NCBI GenBank assembly: GCA_021776465.1
Contig: JAJFFU010000046.1
Span: 1 to 42,260 of the forward strand
DNA length: 42,260 nt
Reading direction: 5' to 3'
Source: Parvularculaceae bacterium
GTDB lineage: Bacteria; Pseudomonadota; Alphaproteobacteria; Caulobacterales; Parvularculaceae
A program made the translations under genes and the position numbers. Below, piece by piece: positions 17,159-24,121 of this stretch; positions within the stretch are counted from its first letter, which is position 1, and the number at the start of each line of letters is the position of its first letter. The notes beneath the pieces were generated by a model. That model was not told the DNA's origin. It saw nothing but the letters and a program-made list of their open reading frames with translations, and ran no database searches.

Positions 17159-17976
17159 CAGAAATAGCCTCTCCCGCTATGGAAGCGCCAACGCGCCGTA
17201 ACCATGCGTTGAACATGCATGTTGCAACGCCACTCAAATGGTTGCGTGCTGGGGTTTCTGACACATTTCGCTACCCCCCCAGCAGCCTTACATACGGACT
17301 GGCCGTAGCGGCTCTGTCGGCCATCATCATTGGCGGACTGTTCAAGATCGGGGCATACTATATTATTTTCCCGGCGCTCGCCGGTTTTATGGTGATGGGG
17401 CCAGCGATCGCAGTCGGGCTTTACGAAAAAAGCCGACTGCTTGAAAGAGGCGAGCGTCCTTCGCTCACAACCATGATGTTTGTTAAAGCGAAATCGCCGG
17501 GACAAATTCTTTTTGTCGGTGTTATATTGATGCTTGTCCTTGTGCTCTGGCTGCGCGCTGCATTTCTCCTGTACGCGTTGTTCTTCGGAATGGTTCCATT
17601 CGCGGGCTTCGATCAGATTGTTGGAACGATACTAACAACGCCTCTTGGTTGGGGGTTGTTAGGTGTTGGCACAGCCGTCGGCGGGCTTTTTGCTGCCTTT
17701 GCTTTCGCGATTAGCGCCTTTTCCATCCCGATGCTGATGAATGAACGCATTGACGCTTTTACCGCCATGGGATCAAGCATGGCTTTTTCGTGGAACAATA
17801 AGGGTGTTGCGATTGTCTGGGGCTTAATTGTGGTATTGCTGTTTGCACTCAGTCTGGCGACAGCCTTGATCGGATTGATTGTTATCTTTCCCATCCTTGG
17901 TCACGGAACCTGGCATGCATACCAAACAATATCAAAAGGCGAACGCCTGTTTGACCTTGAAGAGGCTTCGGGGTGA
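17155..17976 (+). CDS. DUF2189 integral membrane protein
   Basis: This 273-residue protein has about six hydrophobic spans in pairs, preceded by a cytoplasmic stretch ending PLKWLRAGVSDTFRYP. I recognise the DUF2189 family pattern: AGFMVMGPAIAVGLYEKSR in the first half and FSIPMLMNERIDAFTAMGSS in the second. The family is found near cytochrome oxidase genes but has no defined reaction. It is overlapped on both sides (ATGA with the 81-residue gene, GTGA with ccoI), so its product is probably made in step with the oxidase. Confidence 0.8.
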   Translation: MTEIASPAMEAPTRRNHALNMHVATPLKWLRAGVSDTFRYPPSSLTYGLAVAALSAIIIGGLFKIGAYYIIFPALAGFMVMGPAIAVGLYEKSRLLERGERPSLTTMMFVKAKSPGQILFVGVILMLVLVLWLRAAFLLYALFFGMVPFAGFDQIVGTILTTPLGWGLLGVGTAVGGLFAAFAFAISAFSIPMLMNERIDAFTAMGSSMAFSWNNKGVAIVWGLIVVLLFALSLATALIGLIVIFPILGHGTWHAYQTISKGERLFDLEEASG

Positions 17977-20213
17977 GCACCTTCCGGCGCGAGGATGAGG
18001 AGCTTTTCCTTGCCAGCCGCCCGACAAAAAACGGACTATTACAATCTGAACTTTCCGTCCCCGGGATGAAATGTGCTGGATGTATCAGTAAGATCGAAAG
18101 TGGATTGTTAAAACTCCCGGGCGTAACACGTGCTCGGGTCAATCTCACGACAAAGCGTGTCACTGTGTCTTGGAAAAAATCAAGCGCAACCCCGCCCTTG
18201 TTGGAAACGCTGTCGGCGCTCGGCTTTGAAGGGCACTTGAGCACGCCGCTCGAAAACAACGACGACAAGGAACTTAAAAAATTGATCCGCGCCCTCGCCG
18301 TCGCCGGCTTTGGCGCGGGCAATATCATGATGCTGTCTGTCGGCGTCTGGGCCGGCGCGGAGGAGGACACGCGCACGTTGTTTCACGGGCTTTCTGCGCT
18401 GATCGCCTTTCCGGTTTTATTTTACAGTGGGCGTATTTTTTTCGCTTCGGCCTGGACAGCGCTCAAGGCCGGCACGACAAACATGGACGTACCGATCTCC
18501 GTCGGGGTTCTGCTGACGTTCCTAATGAGCTTGTACGATACAATCACCCACGGACCCCACGCCTACTTTGATGCCGCGACGAGTCTATTGTTCTTTCTAC
18601 TAATCGGCCGAACGCTTGATCATATGATGCGCGCACGAGCCCGAACTGCTATTACCGGACTACAAAAACTTTCGCCCGAAGGCGCCGAAGTTTTACAACC
18701 TGACGGATCAACGCAATATCTCGCAGTTGAGGATTTAATGCCCGGCATGCGGCTTAGAATTCCCGCCGGAGCGCGCATTCCGGTTAATGGGACTATCGCT
18801 GGAGGACAGTCCGATATTGATGTTTCAATCATCAATGGCGAAAGCACATCACATAGAGTGACAATTGGCGACAAAGTGCAGGCAGGCGCGCTTAACCTGA
18901 CTGGGTCAGTTACCATCGAAGCCACCGCCGCCGCCAGCAATTCCTTTCTGGCGGATATGATAAGGCTGATGGAAACCGCGGAGACAGGCCGACACCGTTA
19001 TCGCCGCATCGCGGACCGCGTTTCAAGCCTCTATTCGCCTGTCGTCCATATTGGGGCGCTTGCAGCTTTCATTTTGTGGTTCGCACTTGCCGGAGATGTC
19101 CATCATGCGCTCACGATTGCCGTCAGTGTCCTAATTATAACCTGCCCGTGTGCACTCGGCCTTGCCGTTCCAATGGTGCAGACGGTTGCAACGAAAAGGC
19201 TTTTCCAAGCCGGCGTCGTGATTAAGGATGGCGCAGCGTTAGAACGGCTTTCGGAAATTGACACGATAATATTTGACAAAACTGGCACACTGACGACCGG
19301 AAAACCGAACCTCGTTAATCAAGATCAAATCAAGCCAGAATTTATTGATTTGGCGGCCGCCATGGCGGCGCATTCTTCGCATCCTCTCTCAAAGACGCTG
19401 GCGCTCTATGCTACTGCGAACAAATACGAAGAAACGCACATTTCTGAATTTCCCGGAGATGGACTGGAAGCCGAAATCGGCGGAGTCGTTTATCGCCTTG
19501 GGCGGCCTGGCTGGGCGGCGAAGGACGATGGGGACGTTGCCAACGATGGATCGTCCTGTGTCGTGCTTACTTCTAACGACAAGCGCCTGGCGACGTTTTA
19601 TTTTACCGATCAATTGCGCCCGTCAGCGAGCAATATTATTGCCGATCTTTCTCGCGCCAGATTCCGGATCGAGATTTTGTCTGGCGATCGCGCGATCGCC
19701 GTTGCTAAGGTCGCTAACCATCTCGGTATTTCTACTTTCACTTCAAGACAGCGGCCCAACGATAAGGTTGATCACGTTGAAAGGCTTTCTCGGCAAGGAC
19801 GAAAGGTTCTGATGATAGGAGACGGCGTCAATGATGCGCCCGCTCTCGCCGCCGCACATGTTTCAATGGCGCCAGCGAGCGCTGCTGATATCGGTCGCAA
19901 CGCGGCTGATTTTGTTTTATTAACGGACGAAATAGAGGCGATTCCCGTTACCATCGGCATCGCGCGGCGGTCCAGCAACCTGATGCGGCAAAACATACTG
20001 TTTGCAATCCTTTACAATATGGTCGCCGTTCCACTTGCATTTTTCGGGTATGTAACCCCGCTCATCGCCGCCATCGCGATGTCAACATCATCGATCATTG
20101 TGGTTTTGAACTCACTTCGGCTTGGCGGTATTCGTGGGCAACAATCGGGACAAAGCATGCCGCGCCGCATATCGTCAATTTCACCTCCAAAATTCCATGA
20201 GGCCGTGCGATGA
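17973..20213 (+). CDS. ccoI: Copper-exporting P-type ATPase for cbb3 assembly, CcoI
   Basis: CcoI (FixI) is a 746-residue P1B-type ATPase that supplies copper for the CcoN active site. A heavy-metal domain with GMKCAGC (Cys34, Cys37) is followed by eight spans. The metal-selecting CPC is at residues 391-393 (TCPCALGLAVP). The phosphorylation motif is DKTGTLT with Asp435, followed by HSSHPLS and the hinge GDGVNDAP at about 616. The start is GTG at 17973 and overlaps the DUF2189 stop by four bases (GTGA). No short N-terminal histidine-rich metal region is present. Confidence 0.95.
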   Translation: MSTFRREDEELFLASRPTKNGLLQSELSVPGMKCAGCISKIESGLLKLPGVTRARVNLTTKRVTVSWKKSSATPPLLETLSALGFEGHLSTPLENNDDKELKKLIRALAVAGFGAGNIMMLSVGVWAGAEEDTRTLFHGLSALIAFPVLFYSGRIFFASAWTALKAGTTNMDVPISVGVLLTFLMSLYDTITHGPHAYFDAATSLLFFLLIGRTLDHMMRARARTAITGLQKLSPEGAEVLQPDGSTQYLAVEDLMPGMRLRIPAGARIPVNGTIAGGQSDIDVSIINGESTSHRVTIGDKVQAGALNLTGSVTIEATAAASNSFLADMIRLMETAETGRHRYRRIADRVSSLYSPVVHIGALAAFILWFALAGDVHHALTIAVSVLIITCPCALGLAVPMVQTVATKRLFQAGVVIKDGAALERLSEIDTIIFDKTGTLTTGKPNLVNQDQIKPEFIDLAAAMAAHSSHPLSKTLALYATANKYEETHISEFPGDGLEAEIGGVVYRLGRPGWAAKDDGDVANDGSSCVVLTSNDKRLATFYFTDQLRPSASNIIADLSRARFRIEILSGDRAIAVAKVANHLGISTFTSRQRPNDKVDHVERLSRQGRKVLMIGDGVNDAPALAAAHVSMAPASAADIGRNAADFVLLTDEIEAIPVTIGIARRSSNLMRQNILFAILYNMVAVPLAFFGYVTPLIAAIAMSTSSIIVVLNSLRLGGIRGQQSGQSMPRRISSISPPKFHEAVR

Positions 20214-20371
20214 ATGTCATCGTACTTCTGGTTCTTGCTTCATTAACGATGGGCGCGATTGGGCTCGCTGTATTTTTCTGGACGTACAATACAGGCCAAT
20301 ATAACGACCTTGATGGCGCCGCTGAGCGTATTTTAATTGATGACGAGGATACTGATGCCGTCGATAGTTGA
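20210..20371 (+). CDS. ccoS: cbb3 oxidase maturation protein CcoS
   Basis: This 53-residue protein has one hydrophobic span followed by FFWTYNTGQYNDLDGAAERI, the CcoS/FixS hallmark (an aromatic-Trp, then Gly-Gln-aromatic-x-Asp-Leu). CcoS is needed for cofactor insertion into cbb3 oxidase. Its ATG overlaps the ccoI stop by four bases. It is the last recognisable gene of the operon and is too short for many gene callers. Confidence 0.9.
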   Translation: MNVIVLLVLASLTMGAIGLAVFFWTYNTGQYNDLDGAAERILIDDEDTDAVDS

Positions 20372-20749
20372 TACGTCGAAATCACTTGATCTTTATGTCT
20401 CCATCAGCGGCGAATGGGAATTGGCGCTAATTTAATTATTCAACGGCTTGATGCACCTCCTTGCCCGGTACGGCTATTTATATAGTTCGAGTCCTTGTTT
20501 AGGGCTCGAACTCACGCCCAAAACGGGCGGCGAACTTTGGGTAACAAATTGGCATACATTTTGGGCAACATTCCGCACCCGGATTAGTGCTAAATAATTG
20601 ATTTAATCATGCTCTCTAAAATCCTTGACCTTCTCCTGGGCGCCACTTTGCACTAATGATTGTGCGTGCAACGGTTCGGTTTTGGCGCCATAATTCCGAT
20701 TCTCTTTCCGCCGAGCGATTTTTCCTCAACATTAGGCCGTTAGTCGATT
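20372..20749. other. Intergenic region with hairpin and short direct repeat
   Basis: These 378 bp after ccoS hold no convincing gene. A strong hairpin lies at 20484-20512, with 11-bp arms AGTTCGAGTCC and GGGCTCGAACT and a 7-base loop. A small CGCCC/GGGCG hairpin follows at about 20515-20530. No T-run follows either, so a factor-independent terminator is doubtful, though the hairpins may protect the cco message. The left arm looks like a tRNA T-arm, but no tRNA can be folded around it. Two copies of TTTGGGYAACA, 24 bp apart, lie at 20537-20547 and 20561-20571. Confidence 0.5.
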
Positions 20750-21286
20750 ATGCCTCATCACGACGACAAAAACCGTTATGCGCTTGCTGTTGGTCATATT
20801 GCGATCGAGTGGAATTATCTCGAGCGGGATTTGCAGCGCCTCGCCCACCACTATCTCAAGCTGGATGAGGAGACTGCCGCGCATTTATTCGCTTTCATGG
20901 GCAACGCATCACGCGCGGAGTTTACGCAATGGTTGGCCGAACGATTTGAAACCGATGATGCACTGAAAGCTCACGCTGTGCATTTCATCGCGGTATTCTG
21001 TCGGCTGCGTGCGAACAGGAATATTGTCGAACACGGCGTGCCGGCGTTGACCCGAGACGGCGCATTCCTCGGTGAAATCATAAAACTCGGGCGACGCTCC
21101 GGCGATATGCCTTTCGCAGCGTCGCAGGCTGCACTGGATGAGTTTCTGAAGCGGCTTCGCGAAGCGCGCGGATACGCCGACGCAATTCGCAAGGCGCACG
21201 CAGGTGAACAGGACGTCGCGGCGCTCACCAAGCTGACAATGCCGAAACGAATGAAACCGACAGCGCAGCGCGTTGAAGAAGGCTAG
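20750..21286 (+). CDS. HEPN-like helical protein with RNxxxH motif, unassigned
   Basis: This 178-residue, predominantly helical, soluble protein begins with a helix HIAIEWNYLERDLQRLAHHY. Near the middle it has RLRANRNIVEHG, in which Arg90-Asn91-x3-His95 fits the R-x4-6-H motif of HEPN ribonuclease-type domains, with the usual polar residue after the arginine. Similar WNYLE...NRN..H proteins occur in alphaproteobacteria without known function. It stands alone, 378 bp after ccoS and convergent with hisG; no antitoxin-like partner is adjacent. There is no clear ribosome site before the ATG. HEPN membership is inferred from one motif and predicted helices; enzymatic activity is unproven. Confidence 0.6.
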   Translation: MPHHDDKNRYALAVGHIAIEWNYLERDLQRLAHHYLKLDEETAAHLFAFMGNASRAEFTQWLAERFETDDALKAHAVHFIAVFCRLRANRNIVEHGVPALTRDGAFLGEIIKLGRRSGDMPFAASQAALDEFLKRLREARGYADAIRKAHAGEQDVAALTKLTMPKRMKPTAQRVEEG

Positions 21287-21326
21287 TTATTGTTAATCCA
21301 GTATCGTGCGCCGATCCGGCCGATGA

Positions 21327-22211
21327 CTACGCCATCATTTTTTCAATCGGCAACACAAGGATAGCGCTCGCGCCGAGTTTTTTTAGCTCTTCGAGCTGAT
21401 CCCAGAAAACACTTTCGCGGCAGACTGCGTGGATCGCTACTTTATCGGGCTGACCGGCAAGGTCGAGAACCGTCGGAGCGTCAGCGCCCGGCAGATATTC
21501 CGTGATGGCGGCAATGGCCGCGCGCGGTGCATTCATCATCACATATTTCGCATCGCGCGAGGTGATGACGCCATTGATGCGTTTTAATAGCGCGTCGAAA
21601 ATGGACTGCTTTTCGGCGGAGAATGCGTTTCGGTTTCGGATCAGCGCCGCCTCCGATTCAAACACTGTCGCCAGCGGTCGCAGGCCATTGGCGTCAAGGG
21701 TCGCGCCAGTCGATACGATATCGCAGACTGCGTCGGCGACTTTAAGGCGCGGCGCTACCTCAACGGATCCTTTCATCATCACCGGTCGCGCATCGACGCC
21801 TTCGCGCTTCAGCCACGCGCCGGTAAGGCCTGGATATGAAGTGGCGATGCGCTTGCCGGCAAGCGCGTCGGCGCCATCATAAGCCCATTCCTTCGGGCCG
21901 GCGATCATCAATTTGCAACGCGCGAAACCGAGCTGCATAACGCGCTCCGCCGGCGTGTCGTGATTGTCGACCAGCAAGGCCTCTTCAAACACATTTTCAC
22001 CGATAATCCCGATATCGCAGGCGTCGTCAGCGACGAATTCCGGAATATCATCATCGCGCAAAAGCATGACATCAATCGGCATTTCCTGAACGCGGCCATA
22101 AAGCCGGTCCTTACCGCGGGAGACTTTCAGGCCGCAGTTTTTTAACAATTCAAAGGAACTGTCAGAGAGGCGTCCCGATTTCTGGATCGCAATGCGTAAA
22201 CGTTCAGTCAT
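21327..22211 (-). CDS. hisG: ATP phosphoribosyltransferase, long form HisG
   Basis: HisG is a 294-residue enzyme for the first step of histidine synthesis, joining ATP and PRPP. The family features are the N-terminal RIAIQKSGRL, the domain-I stretch CDIGIIGENVFEE, the PRPP-binding DIVSTGATLDANGL, and the C-terminal regulatory ACT-like part (about 215-290) that marks the long form and allows histidine feedback without HisZ. Its ATG overlaps the stop of the TrpR-like regulator by four bases, so the two are co-expressed. Confidence 0.95.
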   Translation of the reverse strand: MTERLRIAIQKSGRLSDSSFELLKNCGLKVSRGKDRLYGRVQEMPIDVMLLRDDDIPEFVADDACDIGIIGENVFEEALLVDNHDTPAERVMQLGFARCKLMIAGPKEWAYDGADALAGKRIATSYPGLTGAWLKREGVDARPVMMKGSVEVAPRLKVADAVCDIVSTGATLDANGLRPLATVFESEAALIRNRNAFSAEKQSIFDALLKRINGVITSRDAKYVMMNAPRAAIAAITEYLPGADAPTVLDLAGQPDKVAIHAVCRESVFWDQLEELKKLGASAILVLPIEKMMA

Positions 22212-22525
22212 GATTTCATCCGTTTAGAGAACATAAGGCGATAACCGCCATGGGGCTCGTCATTCAGGAACCGGGCCACGCGCCCGATCGTTGTCGTGGA
22301 GGCGCCGGTTTGCGCCGCGATTTCACGATAAGAATACCCGCCTTCGTTTAACATTCCGGCAATGCGCCAACGCTCGGCAAAAGCTTCAATTTCCGCCGGC
22401 GTTGCTAAATCTTTCAAGAATTTCGCCGCCTCAGACGGCGAAGAAAGCGCAGCGAAAGCCGCACAAAGCGCCTTTTCATCACGCGCCCTCGCCGCATCGT
22501 TACCTTTTGAACCGGGTCCGCGCAT
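22208..22525 (-). CDS. YerC/YecD-family TrpR-related regulator
   Basis: This 105-residue protein belongs to the TrpR superfamily. The helix-turn-helix core reads EAFAERWRIAGMLNEGGYSYREIAAQTGASTTTIGRV in overlapping parts, with the TGAST...RV recognition helix typical of YerC/YecD proteins. I use the ATG at 22525-22523 (GGAGG ribosome site seven bases upstream) rather than the longer frame to 22576, which would cover the promoter. Relatives in Gram-positive bacteria are predicted histidine-metabolism repressors. Direct overlap with hisG supports a histidine-responsive role here, but the ligand is inference. Confidence 0.85.
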   Translation of the reverse strand: MRGPGSKGNDAARARDEKALCAAFAALSSPSEAAKFLKDLATPAEIEAFAERWRIAGMLNEGGYSYREIAAQTGASTTTIGRVARFLNDEPHGGYRLMFSKRMKS

Positions 22526-22553
22526 TGCGAGCCTCCAACCATGTTGATATAGT

Positions 22554-22581
22554 GTATTAATACGATAAGACAGCAAGTCAA
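22554..22581 (-). promoter_or_regulatory. Promoter with palindromic operator for the TrpR-like/hisG pair
   Basis: On the minus strand a TTGACT -35 hexamer (+ strand positions 22576-22581) is followed by an AT-rich spacer and by the perfect 10-bp palindrome GTATTAATAC at 22554-22563, where the -10 region should be. This position would let a dimeric repressor block transcription, and the adjacent TrpR-related protein is the natural candidate. The -10 hexamer itself is poorly defined (AATACA or TACACT). Confidence 0.5.
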
Positions 22582-22646
22582 GAAATTTTTGTCGCCATTA
22601 TGGTTACCGCCGGCATAAATGCTCAGAGATTGCGAAGCACTGTTTA

Positions 22647-22698
22647 GCGTTCAGGCCTGGCGTACAGGCCTGGCGTACAGGCTTGGCGTTCAGGCCTA
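22647..22698. repeat. 13-bp tandem repeat, four copies plus decayed fifth
   Basis: Four head-to-tail units occur at 22647-22659, 22660-22672, 22673-22685 and 22686-22698. The consensus is GCGTWCAGGCYTG, with only one or two differences between units. A decayed fifth unit (ACGTTCAAGAATG) continues to 22711 and includes the rsmB stop codon. There are no spacers, so this is not a CRISPR. Each unit contains a CAGGCCTG-like near-palindrome, so the array may pair with itself in the rsmB 3' end. Confidence 0.9.
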
Positions 22699-22702
22699 AC
22701 GT

Positions 22703-24085
22703 TCAAGAATGCCGTTGTAAAACGGCGACAAAAAACCCGTCGGCGCGAAGCTTGTCGGGCGTGATGCGGAGCGCACCTTCTTCCGTCGCAAGAGGCTCAA
22801 GAGCCGCACGGCCTTCGTCTGTCAAAACACCTGACGCAGCGATTTCGTCAAGCGCTGGTTGCATTCGAAACTCTTGGTGCTCTTCGAAAAAAGCCGCGAG
22901 GCGATCTTCGTTTTCTTCCATCAGGAACGAACAGGTGACCCAGATCATGCGCCCACCGGGCTTAACGAAACGCGCCGCTTCGCGGAGCACAACGTCCTGC
23001 TCGCTCATCCGGGTTGCAAGCTGTTTATCGGTAAGGCGCCATTTCGTATCCGGGTGACGCCGCCATGCGCCGGCCCCGGAACACGGCGCATCGACAAAGA
23101 CGACGTCCATTTTGCCGGCAAGGTCATCAACGGTCTCCTCTCCTGCCGGCGAGCGCACTTGCAGGTTCCGAACGCCGGCGCGTTTGGCGCGCGCGTAAAG
23201 CGGTTTTAACCGGCGCGGGTCGCGATCATAGGCGTAAAGCTGGCCGGTGTTGTCCATCATCGCCGCAAGGGACAGCGTTTTGCCGCCGCCGCCCGCACAA
23301 TAGTCGAGAACTTGTAGCCCTTTGATCGCGCCAGCCGCCGCCGCAGCGATCTGACTTGAGAGATCCTGCACCTCGACCCAGCCCTTGTTGAAGGCCGGAA
23401 TAATCGTGACGGCCGGCGCTTTCTGCGACGGATCGGGCGCGGCGATGCGCGCCGCATTCGTCAGTAAGGGTACAGCTTCGCCCTTTACGGGCTTCAGCGC
23501 CGCCAGTGCTTTCTCCGGCGTTGCTTTCAGCGTGTTGATGCGAAGGTCGATATCCGCGCGCTCGGCGAAAACGGACATGATCCGGCCTGCGTCGTCACCG
23601 AAAACACGGGTAATGTGCGGCGTCAGCCATTCCGGAAAGTCCCCTGTAACATGACCCGGCTGACCGTGCTGCCGCTCTCCCTGACGAAAACCTGGGTCCA
23701 ATTTCAAACTTTCCTGGATCCCGGCTTTCGCCGGGAAGGACGGATTTTCTGTTTTTAAAATGCGTTGCTCGCCGTCAGTCAGCGCGCCGGGTCCATGCGG
23801 TTCTTCCACTGCAGCGTCAGATAACTCATTGACGGATACGTCCCATGAAAACCGCAACGCGCCAAGCGCCAGCGCACGGGGGCTATCATTTCCCATAGCC
23901 GCAGCGAGCGTATGTTTTTTACGCAAAGAATCGAGGCACAATCCTGAAATCCAGGCACGATCCTTCGCGCCGGCGTAGCGGTTGCTTCGCCCCCAATCGG
24001 CAATCGCAGTTTTTAAGGGTATGCGGCGCGTATCAAAATCGCTGAGGATTTCGATGGCGGCGGAAAGGCGGCCAGATAGCCTCAT
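22703..24085 (-). CDS. rsmB: rRNA cytosine-C5 methyltransferase RsmB-like (NusB plus Fmu domains)
   Basis: This 460-residue protein has an N-terminal NusB-like helical domain (about 1-105) and a C-terminal m5C methyltransferase. The SAM-binding motif is LDYCAGGGGKTL, the acidic site VFVDAPCSGAGAWRRHPD, and the catalytic cysteine region WVTCSFLMEEN; both active-site cysteines (PC and TC) are present. It probably methylates 16S rRNA. Residues about 113-147 are not part of the family: they are the translation of an inserted palindromic repeat (see 23665-23745). The stop lies in a tandem repeat. Confidence 0.88.
   Translation of the reverse strand: MRLSGRLSAAIEILSDFDTRRIPLKTAIADWGRSNRYAGAKDRAWISGLCLDSLRKKHTLAAAMGNDSPRALALGALRFSWDVSVNELSDAAVEEPHGPGALTDGEQRILKTENPSFPAKAGIQESLKLDPGFRQGERQHGQPGHVTGDFPEWLTPHITRVFGDDAGRIMSVFAERADIDLRINTLKATPEKALAALKPVKGEAVPLLTNAARIAAPDPSQKAPAVTIIPAFNKGWVEVQDLSSQIAAAAAGAIKGLQVLDYCAGGGGKTLSLAAMMDNTGQLYAYDRDPRRLKPLYARAKRAGVRNLQVRSPAGEETVDDLAGKMDVVFVDAPCSGAGAWRRHPDTKWRLTDKQLATRMSEQDVVLREAARFVKPGGRMIWVTCSFLMEENEDRLAAFFEEHQEFRMQPALDEIAASGVLTDEGRAALEPLATEEGALRITPDKLRADGFFVAVLQRHS
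23665..23745 (-). repeat. Dispersed palindromic element inserted in frame in rsmB
   Basis: Read on the minus strand, this stretch contains a perfect hairpin CCCGGC-GAAA-GCCGGG (+ strand 23720-23735), then a central ATCCAGG / CCCAGG inverted pair, then a weaker second hairpin. Translated, it gives FPAKAGIQ followed by LDPGFRQGE, the familiar reading of this widespread class of short repeats. It joins the two domains of RsmB without a frameshift or stop. Boundaries are approximate. Confidence 0.75.
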
Positions 24086-24121
24086 CGGCGATGTGCTCCA
24101 CGGCCCAAAGCACCGAAACCA

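Noticed and set aside
20484-20512. Possible tRNA gene suggested by a T-arm-like sequence
   Set aside because: No acceptor stem, D-arm or anticodon arm can be placed around it; it folds better as a simple hairpin.
22526-22576. Longer start for the TrpR-like regulator
   Set aside because: It would translate through the promoter and palindrome and has no ribosome site, while the ATG at 22525 has a good GGAGG.
22647-22711. Possible CRISPR array
   Set aside because: The 13-bp units are head to tail without spacers and no cas genes are near.
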